DNA of 64,000 nucleotides from Talpa occidentalis (lineage: Eukaryota; Chordata; Mammalia; Eulipotyphla; Talpidae). The notes beneath the pieces are model-generated. The model was given only the letters and a program-made list of their open reading frames with translations, was not told the DNA's origin and searched no databases. The stretch spans positions 63,838,228 to 63,902,227 of the forward strand of contig NW_023605083.1 in assembly GCF_014898055.3 (NCBI RefSeq), read 5' to 3'. Every line of letters begins with the position of its first letter. The stretch's first letter is position 1. Below are positions 47,815 to 58,700 of the stretch, in pieces. A program made the translations under genes and the position numbers.

Positions 47815-48640
47815 AAAAATTGGAAACATTTTCAATGACAGCCTTTATTTTTCCTGTAGACATCAACACGTGTGGTCCAGACAACACATTTCTGGGGTGG
47901 CTTCTGATTGAGACTTTGGGTTCCTTTTCTATTGCCACTTGGCACTGATACATCAGTTTTTTTTTCACAACCTCTGCTATGAGGGCAGGAGGGTCTGTAG
48001 CCCCCACAGGGTGGGTTTTATATCTTGTTCTGGCCTCTTTGCTGGCGGAAGTCCTAATTTTATACTGTTCATATCTTTAAGGCTCTCGGACATATTTAGC
48101 GTGGTATGTTCCTTCGGACTGCTCTTAACCAGTATTGGCTTTTTTCTCTCTTCACTTTTTAATCAGGTCCCATAGACTTTGATGGGTGGAGAGGTGGTGG
48201 AGAGGGACAGAGGGGTTGCTCTGGTAAAAGAAACAGTAGAGTTGAAATCACCTCCCGTGAGATTTTGCTGCTCTGGGAGGGTCACAACTTTGGCACTCGG
48301 AGCTCCAAGCGTCACGTTCATGTCCAAGAGCACAGATCTTCTGCCAGCTTCCTCATTTGCCAGAGTTGGAGTCTTCCGTTGAGGCTCTTCTGGGATTGGG
48401 TCAGGAAAATTGCCTGCTCGAGGGCTCCCCAAAGCTGGGAAGGTCACCCTGAAGGGGCTGCCTTGACCTGCCCTCTCCCCTTTGTCTCCTTGAGCACCCT
48501 CCTTCTTTGGTGGCCCATCCAATAGCATCAGACTTGCAGAAACCATGGCATCCTCTCCTGGGGGGCTGGGGCCCCATTCTGTTGGAAAGCTTGTAAGCTG
48601 AAATGGAACTCTTGAACACAGGGCCAGAGATAAATTAATA
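47815..48640 (-). pseudogene. Possible processed pseudogene, parent not recognised
   Basis: On the minus strand a mostly open frame from about 48550 to 48163 reads LMLLDGPPKKEGAQGDKGER and PLSLSTTSPPIKVYGT, then a stop. A frameshifted continuation downstream includes LIAEVVKKKLMYQCQVAIEK. AATAAA lies on the minus strand near 47843-47848. Protein-like composition, intronless layout and a broken frame suggest a retrocopy. I do not recognise the parent protein, and I see no A-tail or TSD, so it may be chance. Confidence 0.25.
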
Positions 48641-49714
48641 TCAACTTTCCTTATGATATTTTGAGATGAACCATATGACTTTCCAACATACCCATTTCAT
48701 GCTCACTCCGAGCTAATTAGGCACTTAAACATTTAAGCAAAGTTAAGCATTTAAGCAAAGTCTGTCCAAATTTGCATTTCAAGTATTTGAGGCATACATA
48801 CGGGTACATGGTCCTTAAAATATGTTGGGTGGTGCTGCCAGGGGACTGTGGTGATGGTGCACTTGTGCCTTGGGGAAGGAAAGTCTATGGGGACTCAATC
48901 TGAGGGGGTGGGGGAAGCAAATATTGTTTAAAAAATTTAAAAAATGATAAATGTTAAAATAAAAATAAATAAATAAATTCATTAGTAAAAAAAAAATTCA
49001 TCAATGAAAAAGGACCCCCCCAAAAAAAAAAACCCAATAACATTAATTAAATAACCATGGGGATTTGTCTTTGCAGTTGGATTAATGGCAACTGTGTGTT
49101 TCTAATTTTTTCATCTGGATGGAAGTTCTTATTGTCGTTATTCTGTTACTTTCCTACCAGTGTGTCTCAGGATTCTTTAGTTTATAGACCACGGGACCAT
49201 GAACACCAACATGGACCTGATAGAGAAGACTTCACACCATTCAGAGATCTCAAGTGTCAAACCGAATGCAGAGACTAAATTTGACATTGTGGCCCTCTCT
49301 CCACAGAGGGATCATTTTCCGTGTCTGTCATTAGAATTCTTGTAGTTGAGTTACAACGATGTCTTTAATGGTGTAGTAGGAGTATATAAAAGTTGGGTAA
49401 CCAAAGCATAGGTAGGAACAAACAGCTAGTCCTCATGCCAGACGTGACCGCCATCTAGATTCCCATTTTTTCTTATAAGTAGCACTCTGACTTTGTTCAG
49501 GGAGTTATATGTCCTGCTTTAAAAGCTCATCTCCTATATTTCTTTGTAGTTAAATGTAGTTATGTCACATGTTTCTAGCTGGTGAGGTGTAAGCTGTTGT
49601 CTATTTAATGGAAGTTCTAAGAAAGCTATTTTTTTCCTGGTAAAAATAAGAAACTTAGTTTGAATTCATTTTGCCTTTCACCCTTTACGTGTCTTCCTGG
49701 GACTAATCTCAAGA
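48641..49714. other. Intergenic sequence with an A/T-rich patch
   Basis: An AT-rich segment at 48930-49035 has A runs and AATAAATAAATAAATT. Otherwise there is no recognisable gene or repeat. Confidence 0.5.
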
Positions 49715-49875
49715 AATACCTGGGTTCAAACCTCAGCTCCACCACTTCCTGGCTGGGTGGCACTAATCAAGGTATTTAATTTTTCTGTGCCTCAGTTTCC
49801 TCTTATGTTTACTTGATTATTAAGATTAATGATTTAATGCCTGGAGAATATTAGACCATTGCCTACCAGATAGTG
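49715..49875 (+). repeat. MIR-like ancient SINE relic
   Basis: TACCTGGGTTCAAACCTCAGCTCCACCACTTCCTGG, then TTTTTCTGTGCCTCAGTTTCCTC and GAGAATATTAGACC follow the sense MIR core. Confidence 0.7.
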
Positions 49876-52247
49876 GGACTTACATGTCTCTGCACATTAT
49901 TCCCATGTGGAACGTGGATGAAGTGATGGGGGCAGTCCTGAGCCCCTGCTTATCTGCACAGCAGATTCTAAAATGTCTGCCTCCGGCCTGCTTGGTTTGG
50001 AAGAAAGACAAAGTTACAGTTGAGTAAGTTATCATCATTGGGTTTCTCTCACATGCAGTCATTCCAAATTCTTACAGAAATCGTAAGATTAGTAAATAGA
50101 AAAAAATAAGAAACACAAAATAATGACATGTTCTTATCCACCAGCGATAAAACGTATTCATTTTTTAAAAAGCCACCCTTGACAATAAAAAAGGAATGTG
50201 TAAATTGTAATAAATCTAATGAAAGATGTTTAAGATTTGTTATGGCTTTCCTAGGGGAATTCCCTCGCTTAAAAATGTGTTCACATTCCATACTTGCACT
50301 GGGATCTATATTTTGCATCACTTAATGCTTAAAGTTGAAAAGAACTGACATATCAATCAACCATTGGATGGATAAATTCATTCAATGGAATGCTGCAGGG
50401 CAAAGATATTTTATTTTTCAAAAAAGGGCGAGATAGTAAAGATTTCACACTTATATCTGTTGCAACTAATCAATTCTGCTGTAACAATCCAAGTAACCCT
50501 CCACAATGTCAACAAGCAAGCGAAGCTGTGTCCTAATACCACTCGATTTACCAAAAAAAAAAAACGAAAAAAAACAGGCATGAATGGGATTTTTCCTGCT
50601 TTGGTTTGCTGTCCTTTGTTCTGAAGTGGTAACAAAGAAGGAAGTGGATTTCCTGGATGCATGTGGACAAATCTTACACTCACAACTTGAATGGGAAGGA
50701 CACGTACATCATGTCTCCACTGATTAAAGCTTGATTTCATGTATAACTATATAATTTTCAAGGGGTATAAGTGAAAGGCTTAACATGGATGGAACAAGGG
50801 AAAGGAAAACGGTCCTTTTTACAAGTCCTAATCACTTACAGGTTAACTCCAGGGCACCAGTACCTTAAAGAGAGAGGTAGAACCATCTTCCCTCACAGAG
50901 TGACCCGTAAAATCTCCAGAAGCGATCATCCCTTTAAGCCTATGGCTCAGGGGCTGCCACTCCACTCCACGTAGCCTGGGTCATGGGACTCACCTGCAGC
51001 CTGAGTGGGGCTTGGAGTCCAGTTGAGGGAAGGAGGAAGGTATTTAAGCACTTGAGCTCTTTAATCCTCAGACTTAGCAGCTCACAGGACCGAGAGGTGA
51101 ACTCCAGCTGCTGGCAGTGGAGTTCCTGGTGGCAGGGAGGCTTTGGACAGGTAAGCCCTGCCCCAGGGTCTGTGGGGACAGCCCTTGCAGATGTGAGCCA
51201 TTGTCAGCCAAGGTGCTAGGTGTGAGACAGGGTGTGACCAACCCACAGCCTGCAAGTCACGCTATAAACTAAGCGTGTGCCCAACTCTGTGCCAAAGGAA
51301 ATGTCTTTACACAGAGGATTTATTCAAGCACACCAACAACAGAGTCAATGGGAAAGGCACCCCCAAATCCAACTCCCCAAATGGCAGAGCACTGGGATTT
51401 TATAAGGGGTGCAGGAATGTGAGGGAAGTGCAGGGTTTCACATTCCAGGGCTGAGGAGGTGCCAGGTAGTGCAGGGGTCAGTGCTCAGGTGTTTCGCTTT
51501 CCCAGCAGGGTGTGTTCTCAGCCAGGAGATATTTGCTTCTGGTGCCACTGTTTCCCACCCCCCCTTGCAGAGGGACACAAGGATGTAATACAGTGTTCCA
51601 GGGTCTCAGGAACGCAGGTGGAGCGGGTTAATCTTGAGGAGAGGCTAGAGGAAAGAGAACAAAGGGTGGTTACACTTTATTTCCACCTGCACCACCATTT
51701 TTTGTTGCAAAATGGAAGGGATTCAGCTACACTTCAACTTCAGCAAACCAGCAAGTTGCCTGGTTTGGTGCACACAATCTTGGCACGACTTCAAATTAAG
51801 ACATGCCAGGTACATCTCTGCGTGTCTGATTTTTTTGAAAAGTGTGAGGCCCTAGCAGGGTTCATCCACAGTAGCTTCAGGTGCCCAGCAACAGGACCCC
51901 AGCAGCTTGCTCCTCCCGCGCCCTGATAGCTTGCTGTCGCTCTGAAGGCGGCATCACCCCAACTGTGTCATTTCTACTTAACACCACAACTTAACTAAAA
52001 TAAGGGGCTTCTTTCTCCCTCAGAACTTCCAATTATGGATGCCGTAAGTTGAGGTAAAACTGGCCCTTGTTCGGGCATTCTGTGTACTCACACGGACCCG
52101 TCGCTGGGATGTGTTGCTTTGCTAATAACAAAGGACATGGAAGAAAGCTTTTGATCGCAAAAGGAAGAGCTGAGTTGGAAAAGAACTGAGAATTGAAAGA
52201 CAATGTTGGTTGTTAGGAGTGGAAGAATCTCCCTGTGCTCCCTTCCT
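49876..52247. other. Intergenic region without a recognisable gene
   Basis: Contains an A-rich patch (50560-50575). The segment 51,230-51,990, read on minus, carries CTTGAATAAATCCTCTGTG and could be an old LTR, but termini are not clear. No gene product is recognisable. Confidence 0.45.
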
Positions 52248-52425
52248 GGGGCGAGGGTCCCACATGGCGCGCAGACCTCTCCTGCCGCCCACTGCTCCCC
52301 TCAGCAGTGTATCGTCAGTCTGCCTGTTCTGCTCCCTGCTCTGGCTCTGGTGAATTCTCTCACCCTCCCGCGCTTCTGACTGTACCCAGTGCTTGTATAA
52401 ATTAATAAATCTTAAAAAAAAAAAA
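52248..52425 (+). mobile_element. tRNA-derived SINE, 5'-truncated
   Basis: Only the 3' half is present, from GCGAGGGTCCCACATGGCGCGC to AATTAATAAATCTTAAAA. The tRNA-like head is absent. The CpG-containing body places it in the younger sub-type. Confidence 0.85.
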
Positions 52426-55229
52426 GCCCATCAGAAGCAATAAAATCACCATTTCAATCAACATGGCCACTGGCCCAAAGGAATGGAAGGGGTTCTGATG
52501 AGGCCCACATGTCTGTGGACTGAGGAAATCAAGTCAGAAGGGAAAGACTTATTGAAATGTTACATTCTCAAATACTCATTTGAAACAAAACTCTGTTAAT
52601 GAAATACTGCCCTACCCCTAGCCTTAATGTCAAGATGTCCCAGCATGCCCACATCTGTGCCCACATCTACACCCCTACCTACTTGATTCTCACTGTTTAC
52701 TTTCAAGAGTTTTTAGGGTTTCTTGTCTATTGGGAGGTAGGAGAAAAGCAGGTCGCAGAAGAAGAACCCATGAAGGAAGGGAAATTCATCTGGATTCTAA
52801 GGTTTAATGCAACAGCTACTAGGAATAAAATCACTAGACTAGAAATCAGGATTCTGAGATCAGCACCGCCGTGCAGCAAGCTGTGCTGTTCCAGTTAGAT
52901 AATTTCCTTTCTGAGTCTCGGTTTCTTCGCCTTGTGCTGGGGACAGTAAGAGACTATATTCCCCTGTACTAAGAAAAAGTTCTTAAGTTCTTCGGTCATG
53001 TCTTCAGACAGAAGGCTGTAGAGTTGGGGTCTGTTATCTGGGGATGTTTTTGTTCTTTGTAGTTACTGAATTGCTGATTCAGGCTGTTTAATTTTCACCT
53101 AGAAATCTCAACACTACAGCTAGAGACAAGATGAGTGTGTTTGGCCCAAAGCAGGTTCCACACCACCCAAGTTGGAAAACTTACTTCAGACCATTCAGAG
53201 GAAAGAGAAATTAATTCATCTGCAATAAGCTGGGTTATGGCTGTGTCTCTGTCTTGTAGAGACCTAGCTACATAAACTAATGAAATGCCCAAACTGAAAT
53301 ATTTATCCTTCTCCACTAAACTGGTTCCTCCAGCAGGCTGCAGTTAATTGCAGTTCCAGCCTTCCACTTGTTCAAGCCAAAATCCTTGGAGGCATCCTGT
53401 ATCCTAGCTCCTACAGGATGCACAGCATTAATCCAGGCCTTTGTCTGTGTATTTTGTGTGGTCTTCCCAGAATTCCAGGTGGCATATGCATGTAGCGTTC
53501 TGGTCCTAAAAGTCTTAACACCTTTTGGCCAAAGACCACCAGGGATGTGTAGCTGAACTAGTTGGTTTTTTTTTCTTTTTTTTATTGTAGCTAGGAAAAC
53601 ACAAAAGGAACCATGGGAGTCTTGGGAAAAGTGGAGAGTGATAAGAAGAACCTATTTGAGGATTTTGGGGGTATTTAGGGAAGTTCTAGCTGGGCGCTGT
53701 CAGAAAGTGGGGGCAATTCTGTCATTGGCTATCTCAAGAAACCTTGTAAGACATCCAGACAAATAGGAGGATAAAACTAATTGATAGAGTAGCCACCAGT
53801 CACTTTAGCCTAGAGCAAGGCATGCTCGGGGATTGCAAAGTGATCTTGTTAAACATTCTCAGAGTGAGCGTGCCCTATGCTGGTGTTCCAGGACATTGTG
53901 TACGTCTAACGGCACCATCTGGTCTGTGAGCATCAGGTCTTAGTCACCTGGAATTATACTTAAGCCCAGTTCCAGGAGAGAAGGGAGGTTTTTTCTTTCT
54001 CACGGGGGTGGTGGCACCACCTTTCAGGCCACAGACTGCTTTCTGTGATTCAGGTGAGGGAGGAGGAACTGACCTCACATTCATTCTGGCTCAGTCCCCA
54101 GAGCTACGCATCTTCAGCCTCCGTCCCTGCCCGGCCAGTGGGAAACTTGTCCTCATCCCTACATGGGTGACCCTACGAGCTGAGAACCCAGAGATCGATG
54201 CTGGTCTGGCCTATTTCCTGCATCACCCCCTTTTGTTTGCTCTTTCCTTCTTTCCTGTCCCTTCACTGTCTTTTCTGTCCTGTCCTTGACAAGGGCTGCC
54301 CTGTTTCTGATCTGCAGACCTCTCACTCTGTGCTGTTGAGTGTTCTTAGCATTTCATCCCCAGTTGCAGAAAATGTCTGGCTTGGAGGGTGGGTTTCAGG
54401 GTGAGCCCAAGCTGTCCTCTTGACCCGGCAACAGCTGAGGTTCTTTTGTGCCTCCCTCTTGGCTGCCATCTCCTCACACGTGGCACCACCCAGCCAGCTC
54501 CCTTCAGCACCAAGGCCCTTCTTGGCTCGTTGGTCACTGTTGATGTCTACGCAAACACTAGGATACATCACAAGCTGCTCTCACCTCGAAATGCCAACAC
54601 TTAAAATGAGAGACACCAACAGGACTTTGCACATAGCTTTTTGCCATATTCCAGCAAACCAGACCAAGCACTTACTTAATTCAGGAACAGTAAGTTTGAA
54701 TGTAATTTATTCTTTTGGTCTGGGAGATAGGGTAAATTATTGGGAGTGTCAGATGCCTAGAAAGCTGCCTCTCATTTATTTTGTGTCCATAACACCTGCC
54801 TTTTTTTTCTTTTTTGTCATGACCTCCACCCACATACTACTCTGCTCCAACACCCTGTGTATTGTCTACACTCTTTTTATCTGAGGATGTTGAAAAAGTT
54901 TACAGTGAATAAGGATCTTAACGTTCCCTCTCTTCTATGCCTGTAAGATTCCCAAAGAATTTATTAACATTTTGCCTCCTTGCTGCTTCCTGACTGTACC
55001 TAATACAGATTCTGAATCTCAATATATTCCTAGGATGTTGCAGCAGAGGCTGAAGGAGGTTCCTCAAGTGTGTGAAAGGACCTGACTCTCTTGCAAGACT
55101 GATAATAGAGAGCAGCTGGGTTGTGGAGTCATGTCCTGAAACAAGTCGAGATGGTGTTGACCTGAGCACCATCTAGCTCAGGGTCCCCAGAGAATTCTGG
55201 GATGGAGAAATGGAAGGCAAGTCTTATAT
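52426..55229. other. Intergenic region without a recognisable gene
   Basis: Mostly unique sequence with no recent SINE or L1. No coding exon or RNA gene is recognised. Confidence 0.5.
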
Positions 55230-55503
55230 ATTTTTTTAAAGATGCTTAGAACAATAGTGTTAGGTTTCTTTGTTAATATTTGTAGAAGAACTGGGGTGTA
55301 GGCCAGAGGTGCTAGGGGTGAGAGGCTTCACCAGAGACAGAGTGGGGAGCAGAACAGGCGACTCTACTGAAATATATTGCTGAGGGGAGCAGCGGGTGAG
55401 TCAGGAGAGGTCTGCTGCACCAGGTGGGTTGCTCCCTGACTGGGGCTTGTCCTCAGGCCATAGAGGTGATAATAGACTCAACCCCTCGGCCACCAGGGAG
55501 GCC
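55230..55503 (-). mobile_element. tRNA-derived SINE, just downstream of the lipocalin gene
   Basis: Diverged tail TTTTTTTAAAGATGCTTAG, body GTGTAGGCCAGAGGTGC, head GGCCACCAGGGAGGCC. Exact TSD CAAGTCTTATAT (55218-55229 and 55504-55515). Confidence 0.85.
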
Positions 55504-55717
55504 CAAGTCTTATATTCTTATAAATTACCAAGTTACTAAAAAATAGTCAAAGGGCAAGTAACACTCAAGGGATCAGGAAATGACTAAAAGGTGGATACTA
55601 AACTCAGGGAAAGTTCTGAAAAGCTGGAGATGGATCAAGGGTGCAGGCCCAGGAGTCCCCTCATACACTGCACTCGCTGTCAGCCCCACACCCTCACAAA
55701 CACACAAGCCACAGCAC

Positions 55718-58700
55718 TGCAGGGCTAATCATTTATTGATCGTGGAGAGGGCGGTGTCATTGGTGGCAGTCCTCTGCTTGATATGGCAAAGAAAGTAAAA
55801 ATTTGGAGAAACCCTTTGATTCTTGGTGAGTTGATGACTCTTCCCTGACAAGCAGGGAAGATCCTCAAGATGGCAGTGGAATGTCTTCACATGCGGTAGT
55901 GATGGAGATGAGATGGCAGATGGGGGTGATCTCACAAGGTGGCAGAGAGGCATGGCAGGGAAGTTCCTGGAGCTCAGGTAAGGGAAGCATCCACTAAGCA
56001 CTAAACAAGCCGATGAAAAAGAGAATGCAAACTTATTGAGCACTTCTCAGATTGAACTGCGGACAAAGAAAATGTCTATCGCAGATAGAAACAGATGCCA
56101 GCCAGCACTGTAACCTACGCTATTGGCTAGAATGAGTGTGGGAGAGTAAATGGCTTTTTTACTGCTGCTCCTATCTTAAGAGATAGGAAGCAATGACGCA
56201 TCCTAGGATTGTTTCTGCCACCATCAGAGCAAGAAGTTTGAAAATTTACGATAAATTAAGAAATAGGGCAAAAGCCTATAGTTCACCTTTTCGTAAATGC
56301 TTACTTTACCCAAGCCATAACTACCAAGACATTATCTGAATGAAGTCCCACAATAAATGAGATGGGAAATGAATGAGAAACTCGGAGTCTATTTTCCAGG
56401 TTGAAAGGCAGACAGGTTAGACGGTTCTCTTCCCAGATTAGATCATTTGCCCAAGAGCTCATAAGGAGTGTTTCCTGTATTCATGGGTGAAGTCCATATT
56501 TAGAGCTCACCCTACAAGCTTCCTTACCAAATTATTTTTATTGCAATCTTTAGGTACAAACTACCAATGCCTTTGGCGGCCCTGCTCCTTGGGCCACTCC
56601 CCATCCACCAGAGATCACCAACCTGGAGGTAGAGACTGGTCCGCTCTCCCGGGCCTGGAGACAGCGATCTGTAGTGACAGAGCAGAGCAGTCAAGCACCA
56701 GATCCAGTGTGTTCCCAGGGAGACCAAGGTTAGGACAAAGGAAACTTGTGTGTGTGTGTGTGTGCGCGCACGCGCGCACATGCACAAGTGTTACTACCCT
56801 CCCCCTTAAATAACCTGGAATTCAGGGGGATAAAGCCAGACGGCTTGACTTACCACTTAGGGTTAGGTCGAGTACGTTTTCTGCAACAATTCCATTTTCC
56901 TCACACATTTTCACAAATTTTGCCTTGAGTTTAGGACTAGCATTTGGTCTTCGGGCTGTGGGAAGAGCGACAGTGTCATGTGTTTTGGCCACTTGGGCTC
57001 GCAAGAAAGACAGGGTGCCCACTGGATGGGCCGCTGAGGCCGTGGCTGGGTGTTAAGGCGTGAGTGTTTGCATGGGGCATAGCAGTTAAATCTGACAGCG
57101 TTAGCGTGTCCTGCTGGCACAATGAGAGATTTAATCATCTTCCCCTCTCCGAGCCTGAGGGATCCCAAAGGGGGCGTCTGACTTCTCACAATGAGAGACA
57201 CCCCAGGGTAAGACTGAGAGGACCCCCTTGTCTCCAGGTTTCCTTCCCCTCTCTCCCTACACAAGAGGAGTGTCGGTATGAAAATACTTTACCATAGAGC
57301 TCCATCGTTTGGAATGTTTTGCCGTTGTTGGTATTAACGAGATGAAATATGAGGAAGCCTGTATAGTCTGTTTCAACTATATGAAATAGATTGTATCCGT
57401 CATCTGTGGAGGGGACAGAACACAGCTCAGATTGTCACTGGGCCCCGGGAGGCCAGGAAGCTCGTTACCTAGTCTCCCCACAGGAGAACCCGGCACATAT
57501 CCTGGAAGATCTCGAGGGAGTGACACCTGTTCTGTTTGCATCTTCTGGGTTTCGGTGAGGTAACTTCTAGGGGAAATTGATAGATGGCAGAAAAATTTAG
57601 CCACCGCTCAATTCACGCTCGCTTATCCTCCGCAAGACTACCTACCCTGTAGCTACCTCCGCCGACTTCGTGTCTGTCTGCTCTAGAAGCCCCAGTGATA
57701 TTACATCCCTGGTGCTATATCCCAAGCAACCTGCCATGGTAATGGCATCAGGCATTCTCAGATGAGGGCCTGAAAATGAGCGGTTGACCTGCCATTTCAC
57801 TTTTTGCCAATTTTCTATGGTTTCAAATTGCCTTCTTTCTCTGACGGTGTTATGTGCTAGACATTGCCTTTCTCACACAAGCGTCTCCCAAATTCAGGAT
57901 ATTGGTTATTAGATAGCTCTCCTCATATTACCTACATAGGCATGGACCAGGAATTGATCAAAATCCTGAACATTCTAGAGTCTAGTAAATTTTTGCAGTT
58001 GAAAATAGCTTATAGAAAGTTTGTGTTTTGTATACTTACAGGTGAGGGAGAATTCACCGTTGTTTTCTGTCTTGTCACAAACCATAGGAAATTCAATACA
58101 CACTCCATTTTCCCTGTGAAACCAGAAGGAAGTAACGCCAGGAGACACTGACAGACTGTCCCCTCACACTCTACCCTCCCTTGGATTCCGATTCCACTTA
58201 ACTCTTGAAAATTTTTTGTACAGTTTTCAAAGAGCTCATAGTTAATTATTTCTCTTGATTTGATAGTCAACCACCTCTATCATTATTACTCTATTACTGC
58301 TACCTCCCACCATTACTGTCACTACGGCGACCTGTCTGAGGTCATTAGCTGATGGCTCACCACGTGTTAGTCTCTCATAAGTACTTTATAAACATGACCT
58401 CACCTGGTCCTCACAAAAACCATGAGAGAGAGTAACCACTCTCCTTTTCCCAAGCGAAAATTAGGGTGGAAAGAGATTAATTTTCTCAGTCACATAACTA
58501 GTAAGAGAGATGCAAGAGACAGGCCGTTGATTCCAAATCCTACATTCTAGACCAATGCTGTATTGTCACGTGACATCATTCTCATAAAGTTCTACCCCTT
58601 ATCTACTCTGTCCCCCTCTAAATTTACTCCTGTTACCCATTCTTATCTCTGACTCTAGGAAAGTCCCAAATTCATGAAATGCTGGTTTAGTGCCATATGG

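Larger units (their letters stand above)
55718..56000 (-). other. Lipocalin exon 7: last 7 coding bases and 3' UTR
   Basis: Acceptor TTTAG|TGCTTAG. The first base completes an AGT codon, then GCT and stop TAG (55994-55996). The UTR motifs CACCAAGAATCAAAG and CAATAAATGATTAGCCC are nearly those of the mouse Mup 3' UTR. AATAAA is at 55732-55737; the cleavage site near 55718 is inferred. Confidence 0.85.
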
